NCBI RefSeq assembly: GCF_033304595.1
Contig: NZ_CP116341.1
Location: 3,079,001 to 3,143,000 of the forward strand
Reading direction: 5' to 3'
From: Sporosarcina jeotgali
Lineage (GTDB): Bacteria; Bacillota; Bacilli; Bacillales_A; Planococcaceae
DNA length: 64,000 nt
In this document: piece after piece, positions 36,391-45,153 of the stretch
How the letters are laid out: every line of letters starts with the position of its first letter
Position numbering within the stretch: position 1 is the stretch's first letter
Program-made: the position numbers and the translations under genes
Notes under the pieces: generated by a model
What the model was told of the DNA's origin: nothing
The model's database searches: none
The model's input: only the letters and a program-made list of their open reading frames with translations

Positions 36391-37017
36391 ATGACAGAAC
36401 TATTTGCACCCCTATCAGAAGTCATTCACGCTCGTAAATCCGTACGGAAATTCGATTCGGACTATCAGATTGCACCAGGAGTGATCGAAGAGATGCTGCA
36501 AGAAGCAACACTTGCTCCTTCTTCAAGTAACCTGCAGCCTTGGCGTTTCATCGTCATCCAAGACGAAGAAGCGAAAAAGAAAATTAAAGAATTCTCATTC
36601 AACCAAGAGCAAATGGAAACTTCCTCTGCTATCATCGCAGTCGTTGGGGACACAGAAATGTATCACAATATCGATGAGATCTATTTATCAAATTTAGAAG
36701 CCGGCAACATTGATGAAGTGAATGTCCAGCGACAAATTGATAATGCTAAAGCGCTTTATCCGAATGCTCCTGCAGACGCACGTTTAACGATTGCTGCGTT
36801 CGATGCCGGGCTTGTTTCCATGCAATTCATGCTGATTGCAAAAGCAAAAGGCTACGACACAGTTCCTATGGGCGGGTTCGATAAAGCACAATTTGCTAAA
36901 GAATTTAACTTAGAAGACCGTTACGCTCCACTCGTGCTGATTGCGCTTGGTAAAGCCGCTGCACCTGCATATGGGTCAACGCGCTTGCCTCTTGAGAAAA
37001 TCACCTCATTTGTATAA
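36391..37017 (+). CDS. Nitroreductase family protein (YodC-like)
   Basis: A protein of 208 residues of the FMN-dependent nitroreductase fold. It has HARKSVRKFDSDYQI (FMN phosphate contacts), APSSSNLQPWRFIVI (about 43-57) and PMGGFDKAQF near the second half. Such enzymes reduce quinones and nitroaromatics with NAD(P)H and protect from electrophile stress. Ribosome site AAAGGAG upstream of ATG 36391. Control by the adjacent HxlR regulator is strongly suggested by the operators. Confidence 0.9.
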   Translation: MTELFAPLSEVIHARKSVRKFDSDYQIAPGVIEEMLQEATLAPSSSNLQPWRFIVIQDEEAKKKIKEFSFNQEQMETSSAIIAVVGDTEMYHNIDEIYLSNLEAGNIDEVNVQRQIDNAKALYPNAPADARLTIAAFDAGLVSMQFMLIAKAKGYDTVPMGGFDKAQFAKEFNLEDRYAPLVLIALGKAAAPAYGSTRLPLEKITSFV

Positions 37018-37027
37018 GTATTAGATT

Positions 37028-37056
37028 AAACGCACCCATAACTTGGGTGCGTTTTT
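37028..37056 (+). terminator. Intrinsic terminator of the nitroreductase
   Basis: AAACGCACCC / GGGTGCGTTT stem with T tract. Confidence 0.85.
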
Positions 37057-37098
37057 GTATGGACTCATTAATCTCCTTCTCTCCATCATTTTCACCTG

Positions 37099-37134
37099 AA
37101 AAAATAGCCTGCATCGCCAACTGACGATGCAGGC
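37099..37134 (-). terminator. Intrinsic terminator of the NAD(P)-binding protein gene
   Basis: AGCCTGCATCG / CGATGCAGGCT stem, loop of seven, U tract on the minus strand. Confidence 0.85.
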
Positions 37135-37143
37135 TGTAACTAA

Positions 37144-38592
37144 TTATGGAGTATCTTCAACTGTTAAATTACGTACATACTGACGATCTCGTTCACTGAC
37201 ACTCAGTCGGTTCATATGTTTTCGGAATGCACTCATAACAAATGCATGCATATTTGCTTGAGTAACGTAGTAGACAAACCACGGAAGTGATGGCAAGTAG
37301 TCGTGAATTGCGACAATGGCTTCATTTGCACCCGGGATTTTACGGAACTCCATTCGTCCCCGTTCATTCGCTTGGTCATCCAGCAGGAAACCGCCTGTTA
37401 TATAATACAGTGCGCGGTCTTCTGTGCTGCGTTCGCCGGAATACGATAATTCCAGCAGCGTTCGATTGCCCAGAAATCCTATTTTACAATTTAAATCACT
37501 ATCTACCGTTGTATGCACCCAAGGATTTAAGAACGTCTCTAACCATTTTACGTAATAACGTGCAGCCTCATCTGCCGTCCATCCATGCGGCAATTTAATC
37601 CGCTGAACTGAGCGGACGTCCTGCTTCAACGGACCTAATGCTGGCAATAACGGCATGGCTTTCTTTTCTTTCTTAGCATCTGCATCTAAGGCGAGTTGTG
37701 CCGCTGCTTTAAACGGGGTTTGCCCATTACTAATACCTTCTACAGTATGACTTTTATGGACGATCATCGGATGCTTTAAGCTTTCCACAAGTGGATACAC
37801 CATCTCTTTTGGAGTATTCGTGACGAGTCTAAGCCACAATCTTGAAAGGGTTAACGAGAAAAATGGCACGTTGAGCATCTTCGGGTTTTTTCCCATCACG
37901 TTAGCGGTCGCTTTCATCATCGTTCGATACGTCATCACATCTGGCCCTCCGACATCTATCGAGCGGTCTTTCAAATCAAAGTCCATAATAATAGACGTTA
38001 ATGCCGTTAACACGTCTTTCAGTGCGACTGGCTGAGTTTTTGTGCTCGTCCACTTCGGCAAGATCATAATTGGCAGTCGTTTCACAAGCTTCGACAGGAT
38101 GGGAAATGACGAGCCTTTTGGTCCGACTATCAAGCCTGCCCGCAGTGCGGTCACTGGAACATCATAAGCACGCAAAACCCGTTCCACTTCCAACCGGCTT
38201 CTTAAGTGCTGGGAGAGTTTCGATTCGTGTTCCTCAGGAATGATCCCGCTCAAATAGACGATTTGCTGAATACCTTGACGTTTTGCGGCTTGCGCAAAAT
38301 TATCCGCCAAAATTACGTCCATGTCTTCAAAGTTACCTTGCGTCAATTTTGCGGATTTCATCATTGAATGGACTAGATAGACTGCAATGTCTGCCCCTTC
38401 TAACCCCTTTTCCGCATCTTTCATCGAAAACAAATCACACGAACGCCATTTTACATCATCTGTATCTTTACGGCTTCCCCCATTTCGAGAGAGTCCAATT
38501 ACAGTTGCTTTCCCTTTTAAACAATCTAACAAGTTATGGCCAATATATCCGCTTGCTCCCGCAATTGCTATGACCGGTTTTCTTTCTGCCAC
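37144..38592 (-). CDS. NAD(P)-binding (extended SDR-like) protein with C-terminal domain
   Basis: A protein of 482 residues from GTG 38592 (AAGGAGG eight bases upstream; a TTG at 38613 would place that site inside the gene). N-terminal Rossmann domain with GASGYIGHNLL (about 10-20), then SDR-type IVYLSGIIPEE and LRAGLIVG; a C-terminal part (about 320-480; GWTADEAARYYVKWLE, LSYSGERSTEDRALYYITGG) resembles the DUF2867-type extension of YbjT-like proteins. Enzymatic role unknown; related proteins are complex-I-39-kDa-like nucleotide-binding proteins. Confidence 0.75.
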   Translation of the reverse strand: MAERKPVIAIAGASGYIGHNLLDCLKGKATVIGLSRNGGSRKDTDDVKWRSCDLFSMKDAEKGLEGADIAVYLVHSMMKSAKLTQGNFEDMDVILADNFAQAAKRQGIQQIVYLSGIIPEEHESKLSQHLRSRLEVERVLRAYDVPVTALRAGLIVGPKGSSFPILSKLVKRLPIMILPKWTSTKTQPVALKDVLTALTSIIMDFDLKDRSIDVGGPDVMTYRTMMKATANVMGKNPKMLNVPFFSLTLSRLWLRLVTNTPKEMVYPLVESLKHPMIVHKSHTVEGISNGQTPFKAAAQLALDADAKKEKKAMPLLPALGPLKQDVRSVQRIKLPHGWTADEAARYYVKWLETFLNPWVHTTVDSDLNCKIGFLGNRTLLELSYSGERSTEDRALYYITGGFLLDDQANERGRMEFRKIPGANEAIVAIHDYLPSLPWFVYYVTQANMHAFVMSAFRKHMNRLSVSERDRQYVRNLTVEDTP

Positions 38593-38699
38593 ATAATCCG
38601 CCTCCTTGGTCAATCAATCTATTTCTCTGTACCCCTGCACCCGTCTCTTTAAGCCTTCATCCCTTTAGGGTCCACTTGATTTAATTCCAAAATAACAGA

Positions 38700-38728
38700 T
38701 TGAAAGTTCTTACTTCTTTAAGTATACT
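38700..38728 (+). promoter_or_regulatory. SigA-type promoter of the broken GNAT gene
   Basis: TTGAAA (38700-38705), 17-base spacer, TATACT (38723-38728), 28 bases before the ATG at 38756. Confidence 0.7.
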
Positions 38729-38755
38729 CAATTCATTATGAGAAGGGGTGTCTCT

Positions 38756-39650
38756 ATGAAATTATTGACGTACGATGATCCGTTAGCATTTGCTTGTAAA
38801 GCAGAACCGATTTTATCTGAAGGAGAGGACGTATACAGTCTGTTCAATGGGGTCTTGCAAGCCATTAAAGTGGGGTAAGGTGAAAGACCCGTTCATGGCT
38901 ACAGCAGAACTGGATGGCCGCGTAATTGCGCTGTTCCAAATGACGCCCCCCTTTCCGCTCAATATGATTTTTACGGATGAACAGCACATGGATTCAGCAA
39001 TTGACAGTCTAGCAGAGTATTTACTGTCCAATGAAATTGAACTGCCTTCCATCATTAGTCTAAAGCCGTGGGCAGAGCGATTCGCAGATAGTTGGACAGC
39101 TAAGACCGGTCAGTCCTCCAAAGTTATTATGGATCAAGGGCTTTATCGGCTGGATAACGTGAATGAGACTCTTGAAAAAAGTTCCGGTAAATACAGGCTG
39201 GCTGAAGACTCAGACAGCGCCTTGCTGGAAGAATGGTATGTCGGGTTCATAGGGGATACGAATATGCCGGAAGCCACTCCTGACCAGGCAGCGGAGTGGG
39301 TGGCACGGGCTGTCGAACTTCAGGAAATTGTACTGTGGGAAGATAATGGAGTCCCTGTTGCTTGTGCCAAACGGGCAAGACCGACCCAGAACAGCATCAC
39401 TGTCTCTTTCGTCTACACCCCGCCCGAATTCCGTCGAAAAGGGTATGCGCGGACACTTGTTGCTGATTTTTCCAAGGAATTGTTAAACGACTATCAATTC
39501 TGCATGCTCTATACAGATATGATGAACCCTACATCTAATAAGATCCATCAAGAAGTCGGATACCGGAAGATTGCGGATTCTGCACAATTAGAGTTTGAGG
39601 GGAAGGGTTACATTATGAAGTCAGCTAGAGAGAGACTGGCAATTAACTGA
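38756..39650 (+). pseudogene. GNAT acetyltransferase, frameshifted near its start
   Basis: The true start is ATG 38756 after GAAGGGG. The first frame reads MKLLTYDDPLAFACKAEPIL through VYSLFNGVLQAIKVG and then hits a stop; the rest continues in another frame from KVKDPFMATAELDGRVIALF to the end. Removing one G from the GGGG run at 38872-38875 joins them as IKVGKVKDPFMA, giving an intact protein of about 297 residues. The C-terminal GNAT domain (about 160-290) has VYTPPEFRRKGYARTLVA and TNKIHQEVGYR-type ends (seen as SNKIHQEVGYRKI). A single-base insertion in a homopolymer: mutation, phase switch or sequencing error. Confidence 0.88.
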
Positions 39651-39690
39651 TATGAGTTGATTCCTGGGCAGGCATGTTGTGCGTCGAAAT

Positions 39691-40033
39691 GAGCGGGTCG
39701 CTGGCGTTAACGAGCGGGTCGCTGGTGGTAATGAGCGGGTTGTCAGCCGAAACGAGCGGGTTGCTCGTGGTAATGAGCGGGTTGCCAGCCGAAACGAGCG
39801 GGTTGCTCGTGGTAATGAGCGGGTTGTCAGCCGAAACGAGCGGGTTGCTCGTGGTAATGAGCGGGTTCCTGGCCGAATCGGGCGGGTTGCTCGCGTTAAC
39901 GAGCGGGTTGTCAGCCGAAACGAGCGGGTTGCTCGTGGTAATGAGCGGGTCGCTGGCCGAATCGAGCAGGTTGCTCGTGGTAATGAGCGGGTTGCCACCC
40001 GAAACGAGCGCATCACCGGTCCAATCGAGCGCT
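39691..40033 (+). repeat. 21-bp tandem repeat array 3 (GAGCGGGTT family)
   Basis: Fifteen good cores GAGCGGGT at exact 21-base steps (first GCGGGT 39693, last 39987) plus two decayed units at 40008 and 40029. In the central part two 21-mers alternate (core plus TGTCAGCCGAAAC, core plus TGCTCGTGGTAAT), giving a 42-bp unit. It lies between the broken GNAT gene and an ECF S-component gene, both on the + strand. The remaining bases 40034-40087 show no gene. Confidence 0.96.
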
Positions 40034-40087
40034 TATCGTAACTCGTCACTCCACTCAGACAATCTGACCCCTTCATTTTGTTCAAAA

Positions 40088-40130
40088 TTGACACTTTCTA
40101 TTAGACCAGTTATTTGCTAAAGTTTAGCAA
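40088..40130 (+). promoter_or_regulatory. Promoter with a perfect palindromic operator before the ECF S component
   Basis: TTGACA (40088-40093), 17-base spacer, TATTTG (40111-40116). A perfect 17-base palindrome TTGCTAAAGTTTAGCAA (40114-40130) overlaps the -10 and start region, so a repressor site is likely. I cannot name the regulator. Confidence 0.6.
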
Positions 40131-40170
40131 TACTGCAACAACCGCAGAAATGATGAGGGGGTCATGATTG

Positions 40171-40710
40171 ATGAAAGCTGTTGCTTCAACAACGAGAACC
40201 AGATCTACTACGTTTGATATGATTTTATCCGCTATGGGAATTGCACTTGTATTTGTCGCTACACTCTTATTGAATATTAAATTGCCCATTACAGCCAATG
40301 GAGGACTTGTACATCTGGGTACAGGGATGCTCTTTACCTTTTCAATTCTGTTTGGTCCGAAAAAAGGAGCCATTGCGGGGGCATTCGGAATGGGCTTGTT
40401 CGACTTAGTTTCCGGATGGACGCTATGGGCGCCAATTAGCCTTATAGCTCGAGGTCTGCAAGGATATATCGTTGGGAAAATCGCTTGGTCCAACGGCCGT
40501 AAAGGACGCAGCACCACCTTTAACGTAATTGCCATGGCTGTTTCTGTTCCTGTCATGCTTGTTGGATATTACGCAGGAGAAAGTATTATTTTCAAAAGCT
40601 GGGCAGTTCCACTCGCTTCAATCCCGGGAAATCTTGTACAAAATGCTGTCGGGATTGCTATTGCTATTCCTGTTTGTGCATTACTTAAGAAAGTCACAGT
40701 GTTTAAATAA
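40171..40710 (+). CDS. ECF transporter S component, substrate unknown
   Basis: A membrane protein of 179 residues with about six spans, starting at ATG 40171 (GAGGGGG upstream). ITANGGLVHLGTGMLFTFSI and FGPKKGAIAGAFGMGLFDLVSGW (in part) resemble the ECF S-component family that binds vitamins or their precursors and docks on the shared EcfAA'T module. The short basic N-terminus (TTRTRSTTFDMIL) and small-residue motif in span 1 fit EcfT docking. It stands alone, controlled by an operator-like palindrome. The vitamin is not recognisable. Confidence 0.8.
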   Translation: MKAVASTTRTRSTTFDMILSAMGIALVFVATLLLNIKLPITANGGLVHLGTGMLFTFSILFGPKKGAIAGAFGMGLFDLVSGWTLWAPISLIARGLQGYIVGKIAWSNGRKGRSTTFNVIAMAVSVPVMLVGYYAGESIIFKSWAVPLASIPGNLVQNAVGIAIAIPVCALLKKVTVFK

Positions 40711-40716
40711 AACCTC

Positions 40717-40756
40717 AAAAGCCAAACTCCATTTGAATCGGCGTTTGGCTTTTTTA
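40717..40756 (+). terminator. Intrinsic terminator of the ECF S-component gene
   Basis: AAAAGCCAAAC / GTTTGGCTTTTTT stem and T tract. Confidence 0.85.
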
Positions 40757-40924
40757 TTGGAATAAATGGATTGTCAATATACAGCGTTCTTCAACATCTC
40801 ATGGAGTATGAAAAAGCTATCGAATTAAAAAACTCTGCTAAAAGTTTCACGTTGTCATTAAACACTAATCTCGATAAAAAAACAGCAAGGGGAAGGTTTG
40901 ATTAAATAAAATTCTTAGAGCTTA

Positions 40925-40959
40925 GAAAACAAACTGCCTAGCAGAATGCGCTAGGCAGG
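40925..40959 (-). terminator. Intrinsic terminator of the ABC exporter operon
   Basis: CTGCCTAG / CTAGGCAG stem, nine-base loop, U-rich tail on the minus strand. The 170 bases between this and the previous terminator show no gene. Confidence 0.8.
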
Positions 40960-40965
40960 TCTATT

Positions 40966-42600
40966 TTACGTATATACACGCTGCTGCTTTGTCGGAAGCA
41001 GCATTTTCCAGCCAACTAGACATCCAACTGCAATTACGACTAAATAAATCGGAGTTCCATATGAAATCTTGGACATCAGGAGATGAACGCCTGCAAAAAC
41101 TCCGATGAGCAGCATAAAGATGATTTGCTTTGCTGTTCCGGATTGCACGGACTCACCCATTGGAAGTGAAAATGGCCATGTTCCTTTTGATCCTATCGCA
41201 TAACAGATGACTGCATAGAATACAGCCGAGAGCAGGATGATTATCAGATCCGGAACCACACGCCATCCAAACAAGAATGTGAAAATTACTGACTGCAAAA
41301 TGTACACAGGTAAAAACAACTGAGCCAAGCTCGCTTTCAGAGCAGCGCGTTTCACACGGGACGCACTAGTTATCGGAGAGACCGCATAGATCCATGCTCC
41401 CTTGAATTTACCCGAATAACTCAGCATGATCACGAGTGGCGCAATGATGATAAATCCAAAGTAAATCATAAAATAAGTGTTGGAGTTGATCATGTCTTCC
41501 CATGTTCCATCTGATAAAAAGATATAAAGAAAGAGAAAAGGTGCAATGAATCCGATTCCTAACGACGGATACACTTTCAGTTTAAAATCACGTTCGCGTT
41601 TCATTAATTGCCATGAAAATCGAAAGCTTGCACGCTCTTCCTTGTTCCTGCACAGGACTGCCTCCCAAAACTTCATCAACAGAGCACGAGGCTGCTTCCC
41701 GCCTCGCGCTTCAGCCATTAGCTTCTGTAAATCACGCTCAAATAAAGGCATCTTACGGATGTACATCCAAATCGCCAAAACGGGAATAATAATGGCGGCT
41801 GCCGAAAGTACTACGAGAGGCTGACTAGTATTTCCTCCAAGCAGCCATTCAAATGGTGCCGCGAACCATAGCGGCGGCATTAAGAGGTGCCACCAATTGA
41901 ACTCGTACGTGACATTGAGACCTACAAGATCAAACGAACGAATGACTACTTGATAGCCAACAAAGACTCCTACTGATAAGAGAATCTGTACGTAATTGAT
42001 CATATCTTTTAGTCGTTCGCCATCAAAAACACGCAGCATAATCATGTATGTAATTGCAGTAAGTGCAATAATAAGCAGCATCATGAAGAGCAGCATCACA
42101 AGGAACAACAAGAAAAATAAAATTCCTTTAAACACCAGGATAACGATGGAAGGAATACCGAGTAGTGATAGTGCAATCAGCGTCATGTAAATGCTGATAT
42201 GAACTAATTTAGCGGCGTTCAGCGTTCTATCATCTACTGGCGCAGCAGCTAGCAGAATCCGATCCCTTACATCCAGGAGTACGCTAGAAAAGTCCGCAAT
42301 TAGGGATGTCATGATCATAAACATTGCAATGCCGAATACAATTCCCATCTGCAGCATCACACTGTCGCCAAAGAACAGGAAAGGGATTGTTGCGAGCCCA
42401 TATAGCACATACAACGCTAGCGACTTTAGAAACTGGTTGCCTTCTTTTAACTTGGTTTGTGAAAACACAACAGGAATGCGCCGTTCATCCATTGTTAATT
42501 TCAATCCGACGATTGCCCGCATTGAAGGATAGTCAATTCCAAAGGCTTGGAAAATCCCTTTAAACACGTCCAGCACGCGCAGCGAACGGAAGTTACCCAT
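40966..42600 (-). CDS. ABC exporter permease, large (544 residues)
   Basis: A protein of 544 residues from ATG 42600, eight bases inside the end of the ATPase gene. About 12-14 hydrophobic segments are seen, arranged as two halves, so it may act as a single-chain permease equivalent to an ABC-2 dimer. Cytoplasmic segments include MGNFRSLRVLDVFKGIF at the start and FRFSWQLMKRERDFKLKVYP in the middle. Similar large permeases occur in Bacillales beside a single ATPase. Substrate unknown. Confidence 0.78.
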   Translation of the reverse strand: MGNFRSLRVLDVFKGIFQAFGIDYPSMRAIVGLKLTMDERRIPVVFSQTKLKEGNQFLKSLALYVLYGLATIPFLFFGDSVMLQMGIVFGIAMFMIMTSLIADFSSVLLDVRDRILLAAAPVDDRTLNAAKLVHISIYMTLIALSLLGIPSIVILVFKGILFFLLFLVMLLFMMLLIIALTAITYMIMLRVFDGERLKDMINYVQILLSVGVFVGYQVVIRSFDLVGLNVTYEFNWWHLLMPPLWFAAPFEWLLGGNTSQPLVVLSAAAIIIPVLAIWMYIRKMPLFERDLQKLMAEARGGKQPRALLMKFWEAVLCRNKEERASFRFSWQLMKRERDFKLKVYPSLGIGFIAPFLFLYIFLSDGTWEDMINSNTYFMIYFGFIIIAPLVIMLSYSGKFKGAWIYAVSPITSASRVKRAALKASLAQLFLPVYILQSVIFTFLFGWRVVPDLIIILLSAVFYAVICYAIGSKGTWPFSLPMGESVQSGTAKQIIFMLLIGVFAGVHLLMSKISYGTPIYLVVIAVGCLVGWKMLLPTKQQRVYT

Positions 42601-43387
42601 CCGTCTCACCGCCTGTAACAAGTTCTACAAAGCGCTTCGCTGTTTGCTGATGTTCATCAAAACCTGTCAGCTGATTGAAAATCATTTCAAGCGATCCTGC
42701 TTCACTCTGTCCTTTTAATTCATCAAATGACCCATCAGCCGCTATTTTCCCGTTGTACAAAAGCACGATACGGTTACTGATTTTCTCGACCACATCCATA
42801 ATGTGTGATGAGTAAAAAATGGTCTTCCCACTCGCTGCAAGCGCCGCTAAAATATCTTTAACGACCATGACACTATTCGCATCGAGCCCACTCAGTGGTT
42901 CATCTAAAAATAAAATATCAGGATCATGAAGTAAACTTGAGATAATCAGCACCTTTTGCTTCATCCCTTTAGAGAAAGAAGAAATTCGTGTGTGCAAGAC
43001 TTCTTCCAATCCCAGTACAGTCAGGAGTTGGCTTGCTTTTTCTTCAACGGCCGTTCGATTCATCCCATACAGTTCACCCACGAACGTCAAATATTCCATA
43101 GGTGTCAGCGTATCGTAAATTTCTGCATTCTCCGGCACATAGCCGATTCTGCGTTTAACGTCCTGGTTTTCGTTCCGTAAATCATTTCCGAAAATTTCGA
43201 CGGTCCCTTTGTAATCTTGAAGCAGACCCAGCAGGATTTTCAACGTTGTACTCTTCCCGGCACCATTCGGCCCGATGTAACCTATGATTTGTCCTCTAAA
43301 AACATCAAGTGAAATTCCATCCAGTACTCGTTTTCCAGGAAATTCCATCGTGAGGTCACGCATTGAAATAATTGGTTCTGTTGGCAT
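42593..43387 (-). CDS. ABC exporter ATP-binding protein
   Basis: A protein of 264 residues. Walker A GPNGAGKSTTLK (about 38-49), Q-loop IGYVPENAEIYDTLTP, signature FSKGMKQKVLI, Walker B ILFLDEPLSGLD and switch histidine SSHIMDVVEK are intact. It is coupled by overlap with the large permease downstream. Upstream lies repeat array 4, whose core runs on the opposite strand. Confidence 0.9.
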   Translation of the reverse strand: MPTEPIISMRDLTMEFPGKRVLDGISLDVFRGQIIGYIGPNGAGKSTTLKILLGLLQDYKGTVEIFGNDLRNENQDVKRRIGYVPENAEIYDTLTPMEYLTFVGELYGMNRTAVEEKASQLLTVLGLEEVLHTRISSFSKGMKQKVLIISSLLHDPDILFLDEPLSGLDANSVMVVKDILAALAASGKTIFYSSHIMDVVEKISNRIVLLYNGKIAADGSFDELKGQSEAGSLEMIFNQLTGFDEHQQTAKRFVELVTGGETDG

Positions 43388-43507
43388 CCATTAGTTCCCC
43401 CAAACCGCTCTATTTGTCTAAGCGTAACAAGATGCCAGGGAAATTCCAAATGTTTTTTTGAATAATGGGGAATATAGAGATAGTTTTAAGGGGAGTGGGG
43501 TTGGAAC

Positions 43508-43915
43508 GAGCGGGTTCTCCGCCGGAACGAGCGGGTTCTCCCTCGGAACGAGCGGGTTCTCCGACGGAACGAGCGGGTTCTCCCCCGGAACGAGCGGGTT
43601 CCACGCAGGAACGAGCGGGTTCTCCCCCAGAACGAGCGGGTTCTCCGACGGAACGAGCGGGTTCTCTGCCGGAACGAGCGGGTTCCCCCCCAGAACGAGC
43701 GGGTTCCACGACGGAACGAGCGGGTTCCACGACGGAATGAGCGGGTTCCACGATGGAACGAGCGGGTTCCACGCCGGAACGAGCGGGTTCCACGATGGAA
43801 CGAGCGGGTTCTCCCCCAGAACGGGCGGGTTCTCCCCCAGAACGAGCGGGTTCTCCGCCGGAACGAGCGGGTTCCACGATGGAACGAGCGGGTTCCACGC
43901 CGGAACGAGCGGGCC
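43508..43915 (+). repeat. 21-bp tandem repeat array 4 (GAGCGGGTT family)
   Basis: Twenty units at exact 21-base steps (first GCGGGT 43510, last GCGGGC 43909). Core GAGCGGGTTC is followed by tails such as TCCGCCGGAAC, CACGATGGAAC, CCCCCAGAAC-type. Many tails give GTTCC-N5-GGAAC dyads. It lies between the ATPase gene start and the end of the next minus-strand gene, again with the G-rich core on the + strand. Bases 43388-43507 show nothing else recognisable. Confidence 0.96.
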
Positions 43916-43932
43916 GGTATCCCATTGAGAAA

Positions 43933-44442
43933 TCAGTGACAGTTACTAACCGAGTTGCTTAATACGCTAGGACCAAGCCTGCCTGTTTTAGTATTCGAGA
44001 GACGTACTTGAACTACCGCATCCTGCATTTCCGCGGTAATTAAGTCAAACCTTCCCGCCCAGCTGGGACCATTCATCTCAGGGGTGGGATATAGGTTAAA
44101 TCTCCAGCTGATTTCTCCTGGTATATAGGCAAATCCTTCATAGCTGTCGTAGTCGCCGTAAGTGGAAGGTTCAGGGAGATGAACAGCCAGAATACTGACG
44201 TTCGTCCGTGCAAAACTGGGCGGATTCAATTGCACTTTGTATACTAATGCTGCACCTTTCGCGTTCTTCAACTTTTTGTCAACCGGCTCCAAAACCACAC
44301 TGCATGGCTCTGGAATCCCATCTGAAGAATTACCATTCGATTTAATAAGCGCCTGTACCTCAGATGGTCTTTCCATAGTTACAACAAATATAGCCATTAA
44401 ACTGAACATCAGCATCAAAAACACCACATGGCCAGCTTTCAT
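43933..44442 (-). CDS. Exported or membrane-anchored protein, unknown
   Basis: A protein of 169 residues with an N-terminal hydrophobic segment (about 5-24; VVFLMLMFSLMAIFVVTM) that would export or anchor it, followed by a soluble part with two cysteines (EPCSVVLEP and SNCH at the end). Sequence such as GALVYKVQLNPPSFARTNVSILAVH looks like a beta-sandwich domain, but I recognise no family. It is followed directly by repeat array 4. Confidence 0.55.
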   Translation of the reverse strand: MKAGHVVFLMLMFSLMAIFVVTMERPSEVQALIKSNGNSSDGIPEPCSVVLEPVDKKLKNAKGAALVYKVQLNPPSFARTNVSILAVHLPEPSTYGDYDSYEGFAYIPGEISWRFNLYPTPEMNGPSWAGRFDLITAEMQDAVVQVRLSNTKTGRLGPSVLSNSVSNCH

Positions 44443-44500
44443 CTACTTACACCGCCCCATTTTTAGAGGTAGTATTTACTTTTAACTGAATGCTATGCGC

Positions 44501-45019
44501 TTAAAAAATCAAATCTGTATGTTTTTGTTCATGTGCAAGCAGCCATTCTTTTCTCCACAAACCGCCTGCGTATCCCGTCAACGTTCCATTCGATCCGATA
44601 ATCCGATGACATGGTATGATAATACTCAATTTGTTTTTACCATTAGCCGTACCGACTGCGCGCACTGCTTTCTCATTGCCGATAAAACGTGCAATATCGC
44701 GATAGGATGCAGTTTGTGCGTAAGGAATCTCCGTGAGTGCCTGCCAGACATTACGTCTAAACTCAGTCCCTTCGTTTTCATAAGGAACCGTAAACTCCTT
44801 GCGTGTTCCACTAAAGTATTCATCCAGTTCGTCGTAGCAGTCTTTGACTACTTGAAACGTTAAATCGGTTAGACCATTTTTGACAACGTCTGAATCCGTG
44901 AACAGAATTGAAACAATTGCTTCTTCAGTCCCCACTATTTCAATTACGCCAATAGGCGATTGATATTCCACTTTTGACGTGACGGTACTAGCTTCTTCAT
45001 GATGAATCGATGGTTGCAT
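44501..45019 (-). CDS. ogt: Methylated-DNA-protein cysteine methyltransferase
   Basis: A protein of 172 residues from ATG 45019 (GGAGGAG nine bases upstream; the longer frame to 45046 contains that site). It repairs O6-alkylguanine by transferring the alkyl group to its own cysteine. The acceptor motif IPCHRIIG, the recognition helix region YRDIARFIGNEKAVRAVGTANGKN (in part) and GYAGGLWRKEWLL are present. Monocistronic. Confidence 0.94.
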   Translation of the reverse strand: MQPSIHHEEASTVTSKVEYQSPIGVIEIVGTEEAIVSILFTDSDVVKNGLTDLTFQVVKDCYDELDEYFSGTRKEFTVPYENEGTEFRRNVWQALTEIPYAQTASYRDIARFIGNEKAVRAVGTANGKNKLSIIIPCHRIIGSNGTLTGYAGGLWRKEWLLAHEQKHTDLIF

Positions 45020-45116
45020 AATGACGATCTCCTCCCCGATTTTCATTTTCTATAGTGTAACGAAAAAAGAAACTTGACGCTACTTCACAACGATAAGCTC
45101 TGTATAAGTCAAAAAA

Positions 45117-45152
45117 AAAAACGCATCCTATCTAAAAGGAGTGATGCGTTTT
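45117..45152. promoter_or_regulatory. Hairpin holding the ribosome site of the DUF3889 gene in its loop
   Basis: AAAACGCATC (45118-45127) pairs with GATGCGTTTT (45143-45152); the 15-base loop contains AAAAGGAG, the only ribosome site of the following gene. Read on the minus strand the same element has ten consecutive U and would be a terminator, though no minus-strand gene ends here. Confidence 0.55.
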
Positions 45153-45153
45153 G

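Noticed and set aside
39621-40120. Repeat-encoded open frames in array 3
   Set aside because: Three overlapping frames are open because of the period; no start signals.
43410-43962. Repeat-encoded open frames in array 4
   Set aside because: As for the other arrays.
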